Shown: positions 1 through 5,080 of the stretch, one piece after another
Layout of the letters: the number at the start of each line of letters is the position of its first letter
Numbering within the stretch: the first letter of the stretch is position 1
Assembly: GCA_018700655.1 (NCBI GenBank)
Contig: JABIUG010000230.1
Location: forward strand, 1-5,080
Reading direction: 5' to 3'
Length of the DNA stretch: 5,080 nt
From: Rhodospirillaceae bacterium
Lineage (GTDB): Bacteria > Pseudomonadota > Alphaproteobacteria > SP197
Notes under the pieces: generated by a model
Databases searched by the model: none
What the model was told of the DNA's origin: nothing
What the model saw: only the letters and a program-made list of their open reading frames with translations
Translations under genes and position numbers: made by a program

Positions 1-143
1 CGGATCAGGTTCGCGAGCCGGTTGGCCCGTAGCTCCAGTTCGCGATAGGTGACCTGTTGCACACCCGAATGGATTGCGACCGCATCAGGTGTGCGGTCCG
101 CCTGCTCCTCAAAAAGGATATGTAAGAGATCAGTCTCGGGCAT
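1..143 (-). CDS. NRPS-type adenylation (AMP-binding) enzyme, N-terminal fragment
   Basis: Only the first 47 codons are inside the window; the gene continues past the left edge. The translation starts MPETDLLHILFEEQADRTPD and continues with a TYREL segment and RANRLANLI. This is the characteristic opening of adenylation domains of non-ribosomal peptide synthetases (FEEQA-RTPDAVAI ... TYREL-RANRLA). That family activates an amino or aryl acid as an acyl-adenylate, usually for loading on a carrier protein. The protein begins directly with this segment, so no condensation domain precedes it. That fits a loading module, a stand-alone adenylation enzyme or a Pls/PosA-type single-module synthetase, and these cannot be told apart here. 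The ATG at 143 has a perfect GGAGG seven bases upstream, inside the end of the exporter gene, which it overlaps by 14 nt in another frame. Tight coupling suggests a shared pathway. The family call is secure; the product is unknown. Confidence 0.85.
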   Translation of the reverse strand, partial: MPETDLLHILFEEQADRTPDAVAIHSGVQQVTYRELELRANRLANLI

Positions 144-1401
144 TGACGAGCCTCCGGCTCAGGTTACCGCACCAGGCCCTGGCGAGATGTTTCATGCGAT
201 GGATCGCGATGCTGCTCAGCGTCAGGGTCACGAGCGCCATGATCAGGGGCGCGACATAGCTGATCCCGCTCAGGACTCCGCTGACAATCGAGGCAAAACC
301 CCAGGCAAATGCCGTCACCGAGATGGTAATGCCCAGAATCCAGCCCTGGCGCTCGGGCGTGACGGAATCGGAAAACATCGTGATGATGGCGCCATAAGCG
401 ACCGAAACGGTCGTGGCGATCGGAATCGCAATCGCCCATTGCAACCAGACCTCATGGGACCAGATCGACACCGCCAAAAGAACGCTGGTCAGCCACAGGC
501 CCGCAGCAGCGATGGAGCGCACGGGAAACTTTCGCGAAAGCAGAGGAAGCACCGCGCCATAGGCGATACAGAATCCAACCCCCAGAACAGCCATGAACAT
601 GGCAATCTGGCTGCCATCGAAATCAAAGCGGTTGATCAGCAGGCTTGGCACGAAAAGAAAGAAAGCGCCCCAGGCGATCTGCATCAGCGTGAAGACGATG
701 ACGAGACCACGCACGTATTTGTCGGCGAACGCAGCCTTGAAGCCCTTCAGGCCCATCAGCAGATCGATCTCGCGCAGGGAGAAGCGCGACGCCCGCTCGC
801 TTCTGGGTTCCGTTGCAAGCAGCAGGAACAGACTGAACAGCGCCAGAAGCGCCACGGCATAAAGTGGCGTGGCGCTATCGAACCAGGCCACAAGAGCACC
901 GTTAGCTAGGACACCGCCCAGAACAGGCCCCAGGATGAAGCCGACCGAAGACGCAAAGAGACACAGGCTCAGCACCATGGCTTTGGTATCGGGCGTGGAG
1001 CGATCCACCGCCGCGGCCTGTGCGACAGCCTGGCTACCCGCGGTCGCCCCACCAATGATGCGCCCCAGGATCAGCAGGAACACAAGGTTGGCCGCCATCG
1101 AAAAGCCGATCATCAGGAAACTGAGGATGATGCCGACAATCGAGAGCACCAGGACTGGACGGCGGCCGGCCCGATCGGAAATCTCGCCCAGCACCGGGGC
1201 CATGTAGAGCATGACGAGTTCATAGACGCCGATGGCCACGCCATAGACGATGTAGCGGGCATGGGCGGAATAGGACGCCATCATCGTGGGCTGATCATCG
1301 ATCAGCACCGGCGCAAGGACCGGAACGATGATGCTGTACCCGATGGTATCGATCAAAATCACCAGAAGAAGAGGTGACAACCTGAAGACTTCACGCGTCA
1401 T
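130..1401 (-). CDS. MFS transporter, TetA-like drug:H+ antiporter family (DHA1)
   Basis: A 423-residue inner-membrane protein with about twelve hydrophobic segments, the normal size for the DHA1 branch of the major facilitator superfamily. Helix 1 carries IDTIGYSIIVPVLAP (residues 17-31), much like the DAxG...PVLP start of TetA. The loop between helices 2 and 3 has motif A, GEISDRAGRRP (72-82). Helix 4 has LGRIIGGATAGS (112-123). Helix 5 has the antiporter motif GFILGPVLGG (154-163). A half-site of motif A, LPLLSRKF, recurs at 285-292, and SVTPERQGWILGI (346-358) is typical of the TCR/Tet group. Drug or metabolite efflux coupled to protons is expected; the substrate cannot be read. The frame stays open to 1584, but the extra 61 residues are polar and unlike MFS proteins. 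The start at 1401 puts helix 1 at the N-terminus and has AGAGGG about 11 nt upstream. Adjacency to an NRPS-type gene suggests export of its product. Confidence 0.88.
   Translation of the reverse strand: MTREVFRLSPLLLVILIDTIGYSIIVPVLAPVLIDDQPTMMASYSAHARYIVYGVAIGVYELVMLYMAPVLGEISDRAGRRPVLVLSIVGIILSFLMIGFSMAANLVFLLILGRIIGGATAGSQAVAQAAAVDRSTPDTKAMVLSLCLFASSVGFILGPVLGGVLANGALVAWFDSATPLYAVALLALFSLFLLLATEPRSERASRFSLREIDLLMGLKGFKAAFADKYVRGLVIVFTLMQIAWGAFFLFVPSLLINRFDFDGSQIAMFMAVLGVGFCIAYGAVLPLLSRKFPVRSIAAAGLWLTSVLLAVSIWSHEVWLQWAIAIPIATTVSVAYGAIITMFSDSVTPERQGWILGITISVTAFAWGFASIVSGVLSGISYVAPLIMALVTLTLSSIAIHRMKHLARAWCGNLSRRLVNARD
151..155 (-). promoter_or_regulatory. Ribosome binding site of the NRPS-like gene
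   Basis: On the minus strand the bases read GGAGG, seven nucleotides before the ATG at 143. The site lies within the last codons of the exporter gene. It fixes the start of the downstream gene and shows that translation starts again inside the upstream coding sequence. Confidence 0.75.
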
Positions 1402-1466
1402 GCTGCTGCGCGTCCCTCTAATCCTGAACAACCCCTCTGATACTTTGCCATGACCTCCAGACGCAT
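1398..1466 (-). CDS. Possible short leader ORF upstream of the MFS gene
   Basis: A 22-codon reading frame runs from an ATG at 1466 to a TGA whose first two bases are the last two of the exporter's ATG, giving an ATGA overlap. That arrangement commonly couples translation of two cistrons. The encoded peptide begins MRLEVMAKYQRG and ends GRAAA. The ATG at 1466 has a CAGGG eight bases upstream. A second in-frame ATG at 1451 has GGAGG only two bases away, too close to be ideal. I recognise no family. It could be a leader peptide that tunes expression of the exporter, or a chance ORF. The ATGA junction is directly seen; function is inference. Confidence 0.25.
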   Translation of the reverse strand: MRLEVMAKYQRGCSGLEGRAAA

Positions 1467-1518
1467 TCCAACAACCCTGTATCCGCTCTCCACCCCCCTT
1501 GGCTTCTCCTGTCACGAC

Positions 1519-1545
1519 GGGCGCCGCGCCCTGCACGCTGCAGCG
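1519..1545. promoter_or_regulatory. Two adjacent perfect inverted repeats, possible operator
   Basis: GGGCGCCGCGCCC at 1519-1531 has six-base perfect arms around one centre base. Four bases later, CGCTGCAGCG at 1536-1545 is a ten-base perfect palindrome. Both lie in the 245-bp gap between the divergent exporter (minus) and TfoX-like (plus) genes, where a repressor of an efflux gene often binds. No regulator gene is visible in the window and I could not find a convincing -35/-10 pair around them. In GC-rich DNA such repeats also arise by chance, so the operator reading is weak. The first repeat could instead fold as a very tight hairpin. Confidence 0.25.
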
Positions 1546-1637
1546 ATGATCTCTTGCAAAATTCGGGAATCCGGAAATCATCAAACGTCATGCATTGCCG
1601 GGGTCCGGTCCATCGCTGTGGCAAAACGAACGTCGAC

Positions 1638-1642
1638 AGGGA
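1638..1642 (+). promoter_or_regulatory. Ribosome binding site deciding a TTG start
   Basis: AGGGA at 1638-1642 is followed by four bases and then TTG at 1647. This is the best ribosome site near the 5' end of the TfoX-like gene. No ATG lies at a suitable point before the conserved domain, so the TTG is the preferred start. Confidence 0.5.
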
Positions 1643-1646
1643 AACA

Positions 1647-2030
1647 TTGAACAAACCGACACGAACCAAAGCCACAAGGCTCACGGCTGAATTGCAAAAC
1701 GCCTTCGCAGAACGTGTGCTCGCAGCGCTTCTGCCTATGGGCCCCGTGGAATCACGAATCATTTTCGGACGCCATGGCATCTATCTCGATGATGTCATGT
1801 TCGCCTGGACGCTGACCGATGGCGTCCTGTGGCTGAAAGCCGACGACCTCAACCGTGAGCTCTATCTTGATGGAGGCGCCAGGGCGTTCACCTACAAACG
1901 CCAGGGCAAAGCCATCGCCATGTCGTATCACTCCGTCCCGGACGTCATTTGGACCGACCGCGCCGAACTGATCTCCTGGGCCGAAAGCGCCTTCGCCGCC
2001 GCAAAACGCAACAAACAGAAGCAACGCTGA
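1647..2030 (+). CDS. TfoX N-terminal domain protein (TfoX/Sxy family)
   Basis: A 127-residue cytoplasmic protein that is essentially a single TfoX N-terminal domain. Family landmarks appear in order: the RIIFGRHGIYLDDVMFA block (residues 37-53; usual form R-MFGG-G-Y-DG-MFA), LWLKAD (61-66), FTY (81-83), AMSYHSVP (91-98), and the closing acidic helix DRAELISWAESAFAAA (104-119). The C-terminal domain of the competence regulator TfoX/Sxy is absent. Such short alphaproteobacterial homologues have no assigned function, and a role in competence should not be assumed. I chose TTG at 1647 because AGGGA lies four bases before it and the domain starts soon after. Upstream in-frame starts at 1590 (ATG) and 1554 (TTG) would add a Cys/His/Arg-rich stretch unlike the family. 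The gene is divergent from the exporter, and the next gene follows after 58 bp, so the two may be cotranscribed. The domain call is confident; the start is less so. Confidence 0.85.
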   Translation: MNKPTRTKATRLTAELQNAFAERVLAALLPMGPVESRIIFGRHGIYLDDVMFAWTLTDGVLWLKADDLNRELYLDGGARAFTYKRQGKAIAMSYHSVPDVIWTDRAELISWAESAFAAAKRNKQKQR

Positions 2031-2088
2031 CAGGTTGCGCCCTGATCGGGCACCGCCCTAACCTCTGGCCCTGCCCGGGAGATCAGCG

Positions 2089-3081
2089 ATGGCAACGATC
2101 AGCATCAGCGACCATGCACGCGAGGTGATGAACAAGGCACCGGTCTGGGACATGACCCTGCCGTGGGAGCCCGAAGCGATCGACGAGGCCACCCTGCCGC
2201 GCTTCCATGCCGCCGGGGTCGATCTAATCTCGCTGACGGTCAGCATGCCGACGCTGGATGACACCATGCGCCACATCGCACGGGTCCTTGCCCATATCCG
2301 TGCCCATGCCGACACGATGGCGCTGATCCGGGGAGTCGATGACGTCACGCGGGCCAGAGAGGAGGGAAAACTCGCACTCACCTTCAACCTGCAGGAAACC
2401 AACCCGCTCGATGGCGATCCCGCCATGGTTGATGTCTATTACGATCTTGGCGTGCGCCACATGCTTCTGGCCTACAACCAGAAGAACAAGGTCGGTGACG
2501 GTTGCGCCGAACGCACCGATGCCGGGCTCAGCCGCGTCGGCATCAGGGTAATCGAGGAGATGAACCGTGTCGGCATGCTGGTCGACGGCACCCATACCGG
2601 CTACCGCACCACGATGGAGGCAATGGAGGTCTCGACCGCACCATTCATCTTCTCTCACTGCAACGCCTGGGAGGTTTTCCCGCATTACCGCAACATCCGG
2701 GACGACCAGATCAAGGCCTGCGCGGCATCAGGCGGGGTGATCGGGGTCAACGGCCTGGGTGAATTCCTCGACGACCCCCGCGCCACCAGCGCCTCGATCT
2801 TTCGCCATCTCGACCACATGGTCCAGCTGGTCGGCCCCGCCCATGTCGGGATCGGTCTCGACTACGTTAAAAATACCGGCCGGTTCTGGAACTGGTTGCG
2901 CGACAACCCGGACATGTGGCCCGAAATCGACGGCAAACCCCACACCGATACGGACTTTGCCCAACCCGAACAGATCCCCGAACTGTGCGAGTTGATGCTT
3001 GCCCAGCAATACTCAGAAGACGACGTCCACGCGATCCTGGGCGGTAACTTTGCCCGGGTCGCGCGCGAGGTCTGGAGATAG
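2089..3081 (+). CDS. Peptidase M19 (membrane/renal dipeptidase-like) with altered metal site
   Basis: A 330-residue TIM-barrel amidohydrolase-type protein, within the family's usual size. M19 hallmarks are the segment NLQETNPLDGD, with Glu103 at the bridging zinc-ligand position; GLSRVGIRVIEEMNRVGMLVDGTHTG, with His169; FIFSHCNA, with His190; RNIRDDQIKACAASGGVIGV (201-220); HVGIGLDY, with Asp258 as the catalytic-type acid; and a C-terminal LGGNFARV. Family members hydrolyse dipeptides, including Cys-Gly, or D-amino-acid amides with two zincs. The N-terminal His-x-Asp zinc pair normally found in D-G-H-x-D is missing: the aligned stretch here is WDMTLPW (20-26), with Thr and Pro at those places. 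The substrate-contacting His in the usual THN segment is Tyr129. It may use one metal, act on another substrate, or have lost peptidase activity. No signal peptide is seen, so it is probably cytoplasmic. GGGAG at 2077-2081, seven bases before the ATG, supports the start. Fold call strong; activity uncertain. Confidence 0.88.
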   Translation: MATISISDHAREVMNKAPVWDMTLPWEPEAIDEATLPRFHAAGVDLISLTVSMPTLDDTMRHIARVLAHIRAHADTMALIRGVDDVTRAREEGKLALTFNLQETNPLDGDPAMVDVYYDLGVRHMLLAYNQKNKVGDGCAERTDAGLSRVGIRVIEEMNRVGMLVDGTHTGYRTTMEAMEVSTAPFIFSHCNAWEVFPHYRNIRDDQIKACAASGGVIGVNGLGEFLDDPRATSASIFRHLDHMVQLVGPAHVGIGLDYVKNTGRFWNWLRDNPDMWPEIDGKPHTDTDFAQPEQIPELCELMLAQQYSEDDVHAILGGNFARVAREVWR

Positions 3082-3217
3082 ACCGGAACAGATTCACCCG
3101 TTCACAATCATTGCATGGTGGCCCGTCAGGCACTTCAAACCGCTCCGTTCGACCCCATGTATCCTCTCGCCGCACGCATAATCCCATCATGATCATCACA
3201 CGGACGGAACGACAGAC

Positions 3218-4072
3218 ATGACCGAGAACCAGCCTGCAGGCTACGAACCCCCCGAAGTCTGGACCTGGGATCAGGAGAGCGGTGGCCGCTTTGCCAACAT
3301 CAACCGGCCGATCGCAGGCCCGACCCACGACAAGGACCTGCCGGTTGGCAAGCATCCCCTGCAACTCCATTCGCTGGGCACACCCAACGGCATCAAGGTC
3401 ACGGTGATGCTCGAGGAACTGCTCGCTGCCGGCCACAGCGGCGCGGAATATGACGCCTGGTACATCGGCATCGGCGACGGCGACCAGTTCGGCAGCGGCT
3501 TTGTGGGCATCAATCCCAATTCGAAGATCCCGGCCTTGCTCGATCGGACCACCGATCCGGCGACGCGTGTCTTCGAATCAGGCTCGATCCTGCTCTATCT
3601 CGCAGAGAAGTTCGGTGCCTTCATCCCGTCAGATCATGCCGGGCGGACCGAATGCCTGAACTGGCTGTTCTGGCAGATGGGCAGCGCCCCCTATCTGGGC
3701 GGCGGCTTCGGCCATTTCTTTGCCTATGCACCGTTCAAGATCCAGTACGCCATCGACCGCTTCGCGATGGAGACCAAACGCCAGCTCGACGTGCTCGACC
3801 GCCACCTGGCGGACAATCGTTTCCTGGCAGGCACCGATTACAGCATCGCCGACATGGCGGTCTGGCCCTGGTATGGCGCGATCTCCACGGGTGATTCCTA
3901 CGCCAATGCCGAGACCTTCCTCGAGGCCGCGTCGTACAAGAACGTCGTGTGCTGGGAACAGGAGATCGCCGGCCGCCCCGCGGTGCAACGTGGCGACAGG
4001 GTCAATCTCAATCCCAGTGACGAGAACAAAGACAATATCCGCGAACGCCATGATGCGAGCGACCTCGACTGA
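3218..4072 (+). CDS. yghU: Glutathione-dependent disulfide-bond oxidoreductase YghU (Nu-class GST)
   Basis: A 284-residue cytosolic protein that follows E. coli YghU almost line by line as I recall that sequence. The N-terminal extension contains VWTWDQESGG and FANINRP (residues 14-31), then LPVGKHPLQL (41-50). The thioredoxin-like domain has SLGTPNG (52-58), holding the Thr-Pro-Asn that contacts glutathione in Nu-class enzymes; NPNSKIPALLD, with the cis-proline (Pro105); and FESGSILLYLAEKFG, with the glutathione-binding Glu-Ser (120-121). The helical domain has NWLFWQMG, GGGFGHFFAYAP, SIADMAVWPW and ends RERHDASD. The class reduces organic disulfides and hydroperoxides using glutathione bound without a catalytic Cys or Tyr. 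The ribosome site is poor: only GGA nine bases before the ATG. A 136-bp gap separates it from the dipeptidase-like gene, so it may have its own promoter, though none is clear. A strong terminator follows. Confidence 0.95.
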   Translation: MTENQPAGYEPPEVWTWDQESGGRFANINRPIAGPTHDKDLPVGKHPLQLHSLGTPNGIKVTVMLEELLAAGHSGAEYDAWYIGIGDGDQFGSGFVGINPNSKIPALLDRTTDPATRVFESGSILLYLAEKFGAFIPSDHAGRTECLNWLFWQMGSAPYLGGGFGHFFAYAPFKIQYAIDRFAMETKRQLDVLDRHLADNRFLAGTDYSIADMAVWPWYGAISTGDSYANAETFLEAASYKNVVCWEQEIAGRPAVQRGDRVNLNPSDENKDNIRERHDASDLD

Positions 4073-4100
4073 CGGTCGTCAAACCTCATTTTCCGGAATC

Positions 4101-4136
4101 AACAAGGCCCCACCGATCATCCGGCGGGGCCTTGTT
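4101..4136. terminator. Bidirectional intrinsic terminator between yghU and the YHS gene
   Basis: The arms 4101-4115 and 4122-4136 pair over eleven consecutive base pairs (AACAAGGCCCC with its complement), one A/C mismatch and three more G-C pairs, closing a six-base loop. On the plus strand the stem ends in TTGTT and is followed by CGTTT. On the minus strand it ends in TTGTT followed by GATT. Both genes converge on it: yghU stops 28 bp before and the YHS gene stops 22 bp after. The U-tracts are short and interrupted, but the stem is very stable, so use in both directions is likely. Confidence 0.85.
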
Positions 4137-4158
4137 CGTTTCAGCGGCAGCTTTCAGA

Positions 4159-4728
4159 TCAGTTGAGCTGCTGGGGGTGGCTGATGTCTGCACCCTCGCC
4201 AGCATGCGTGTACATATCAGCCGAGCCGTCCTGCAGGCCGGCATGGAGTTGCGGCCAGTTGGCTTCTGCCTGGCTGATGCGCGCGCTTTGCTCATCGACA
4301 AAGGCATCACGGGTTTCGGCATCCCAGTTGAGGTAGAGCTTGCCGTCGAGCACGGCCCAGCCGTCGACGAAATCGACCTCCGCACCGTAACCCTCAGAGA
4401 CAGCATAGGAGCACCAATCGTTGTGCTGCGGCTCATAGGCTGCCGGATTGGCGCTGAAGGCCGAAGCATTCTCAGCTGAGCTGAAAAGCCAGGTCTTGCC
4501 TTTGTGTTCGACACTGTGGGTTGCATCGCCCTTGGCCGGGGCGCCATCGAAGTAGGCGACAACATCAAAACCATCGACGGCGACACCATCGGGCAGCGCA
4601 TTAACGACCTGGTCGGCATGGGCAGTTCCAATCCCCAGGCTGAACGCTACCGTTGTCGCGGCGAAACCCTGGAGAAAAATACGGCGACTAGAATGGATCG
4701 CGCCCTTGATTGCGTGTGCAGAAAACAT
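4159..4728 (-). CDS. Tat-exported YHS domain-containing protein
   Basis: A 189-residue protein with a twin-arginine signal: SSRRIFLQGF (residues 13-22), then a hydrophobic stretch to Gly34 and a likely cleavage after AHA (36-38). The mature protein would be folded in the cytoplasm, probably around a cofactor or metal, and released to the periplasm. The YHS fold spans roughly 48-150: GVAVDGFDVVAYFDG, KGKTWLFSSAENASAFSANP, then YEPQHNDWCSYAVSEG and DGKLYLNWD. Its single cysteine, Cys106, sits where some relatives named 'YHS domain-containing (seleno)protein' can carry selenocysteine; here it is a plain TGC. After Trp158 there is a polar tail of about 30 residues that I do not recognise. Function in this family is not established; metal or small-ligand binding is the usual guess. 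I chose ATG 4728 because GAGGG lies about 8 nt upstream and the Tat motif then falls at the N-terminus. The frame is open to 4923, but that extension would bury the signal. Confidence 0.87.
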   Translation of the reverse strand: MFSAHAIKGAIHSSRRIFLQGFAATTVAFSLGIGTAHADQVVNALPDGVAVDGFDVVAYFDGAPAKGDATHSVEHKGKTWLFSSAENASAFSANPAAYEPQHNDWCSYAVSEGYGAEVDFVDGWAVLDGKLYLNWDAETRDAFVDEQSARISQAEANWPQLHAGLQDGSADMYTHAGEGADISHPQQLN

Positions 4729-5018
4729 CTGGTGGTCCCTCGTGTTGAAGTTGATCGTGGTGGATCGATAAGGAGATCGGCTGATCCCGCGCATCCATAT
4801 CGGGTGCCCGGCAAACGGTTCGAATGAACGTGAATCAACTCCGCGTTGGAAATTGCGAACCGATCGGTACGAAATGATATTGACATACCTTTTCGCCTGC
4901 GGACCACCTCCTTGCGCACGCAAAGACCTGTTCCCAATGGAGCCGGGTCAGACGGGGCGACCACAATCAGTGGAATTTGTGCTAGTCAGACTGCAATTCC
5001 TGACGACGAGGACACGCC
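4729..5018. other. Divergent intergenic region between the YHS gene and fumC
   Basis: This 290-bp gap should hold promoters for both flanking genes, but I find no good -35/-10 pair on either strand. A TTGACA at 4880-4885 has no matching -10 seventeen bases on. Small repeats are present: TTGCG-CA-CGCAA (4912-4923), CACAA...TTGTG (4962-4981), and two direct copies of GTCAGAC (4947-4953, 4985-4991) just upstream of fumC. On the minus strand a near-perfect Shine-Dalgarno sequence AAGGAGGTGG (4904-4913) is not followed by a start at the right distance. No convincing gene is present. Confidence 0.5.
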
Positions 5019-5080
5019 ATGGCAGAGACACGCATCGAGACGGATTCCATTGGGGAGATGGAGGTTGCCGCCGACCGCTA
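5019..5080 (+). CDS. fumC: Fumarate hydratase class II, N-terminal fragment
   Basis: Twenty codons plus two bases lie inside the window; the gene runs off the right edge. The translation is MAETRIETDSIGEMEVAADR, and the next codon begins TA, consistent with the Tyr that precedes Trp-Gly-Ala-Gln in many class II fumarases. The pattern R-x-E-x-D-x-x-G-x-x-x-V-x-A-D is the usual start of the fumarase/aspartase superfamily, and ETDS-G--EV-ADR fits FumC better than aspartase. The enzyme would be an iron-independent homotetramer hydrating fumarate to L-malate in the TCA cycle. The ATG has GAGG (5008-5011) seven bases upstream. It is transcribed divergently from the YHS gene. With so little sequence, aspartate ammonia-lyase cannot be fully excluded. 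Confidence 0.8.
   Translation, partial: MAETRIETDSIGEMEVAADR

Noticed and set aside
49..909. Long plus-strand open frame of 286 codons opposite the MFS gene
   Set aside because: Its translation is rich in Arg, Gln, His and Asp with no domain, and it lies antisense to a clear twelve-helix transporter; it is a mirror of GC-biased codon use.
1402..1584. 61-codon upstream extension of the MFS reading frame
   Set aside because: It is polar and Gly/Arg-rich, no MFS relative has such a leader, and the ATG at 1401 places helix 1 correctly with a usable ribosome site.
2224..2685. Antisense open frames within the dipeptidase-like gene
   Set aside because: They are out-of-frame or opposite-strand copies of a gene with strong family motifs and have no ribosome site or domain of their own.
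3187..3194. Palindrome ATGATCAT upstream of yghU
   Set aside because: Too short and isolated to claim as an operator; expected by chance at this length.
4753..4786. Four GATC sites within 34 bp
   Set aside because: A methylation-linked origin or switch was considered, but there are no DnaA boxes or AT-rich stretch, and GATC-rich runs are common in such DNA.
4880..4885. TTGACA as a -35 box for fumC
   Set aside because: No -10-like sequence lies 16-18 bases downstream (the bases there read around ACCACC), and it is over 130 bp from the gene start.
4729..4923. 65-codon upstream extension of the YHS reading frame
   Set aside because: It would put the twin-arginine signal 80 residues inside the protein. 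The ATG at 4728 has GAGGG at good spacing.
4647..4964. Minus-strand frame across the gap and start of the YHS gene
   Set aside because: It overlaps the well-supported YHS gene in another frame and shows no recognisable domain; the ribosome-like sequence is wrongly spaced.

Overview
The window looks like a chromosomal stretch of a Gram-negative proteobacterium. It is GC-rich with strong third-position G/C preference, and genes are tightly packed with GGAGG-type ribosome sites. An alphaproteobacterium is my best guess from the overall look of the proteins (TfoX-N domain protein, Tat-exported YHS protein, class II fumarase start, YghU). This is inference, and I cannot resolve the order.

Left part (1-1646): a minus-strand unit enters from the right. 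It holds a TetA-like 12-helix MFS exporter (130-1401), followed with a 14-nt overlap by the first 47 codons of an adenylate-forming enzyme of the NRPS type (1-143), which runs off the left edge. The pair suggests a small-molecule biosynthesis and export locus whose main part lies outside the window. A candidate short leader ORF sits just upstream of the exporter and shares an ATGA overlap with it. Two adjacent perfect inverted repeats lie in the divergent gap.

Middle (1647-4072, plus strand): three genes. They are a small TfoX N-terminal-domain protein that probably starts at TTG; an M19 'membrane dipeptidase' homologue that lacks the usual His-x-Asp zinc pair; and yghU, a Nu-class glutathione transferase/disulfide-bond reductase that matches E. 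coli YghU very closely. A strong, roughly symmetric hairpin at 4101-4136 ends yghU and probably also the convergent gene.

Right part (4137-5080): a minus-strand YHS-domain protein with a twin-arginine signal, then a 290-bp divergent gap with no convincing promoter, then the first 20 codons of a plus-strand class II fumarase (fumC).

Most of this is ordinary housekeeping and stress-related content. I see no rRNA, tRNA, CRISPR array, insertion sequence or phage gene. The parts most worth following are the truncated NRPS-like/exporter unit, the altered metal site of the M19 protein beside a glutathione enzyme, and the possible leader ORF of the exporter.
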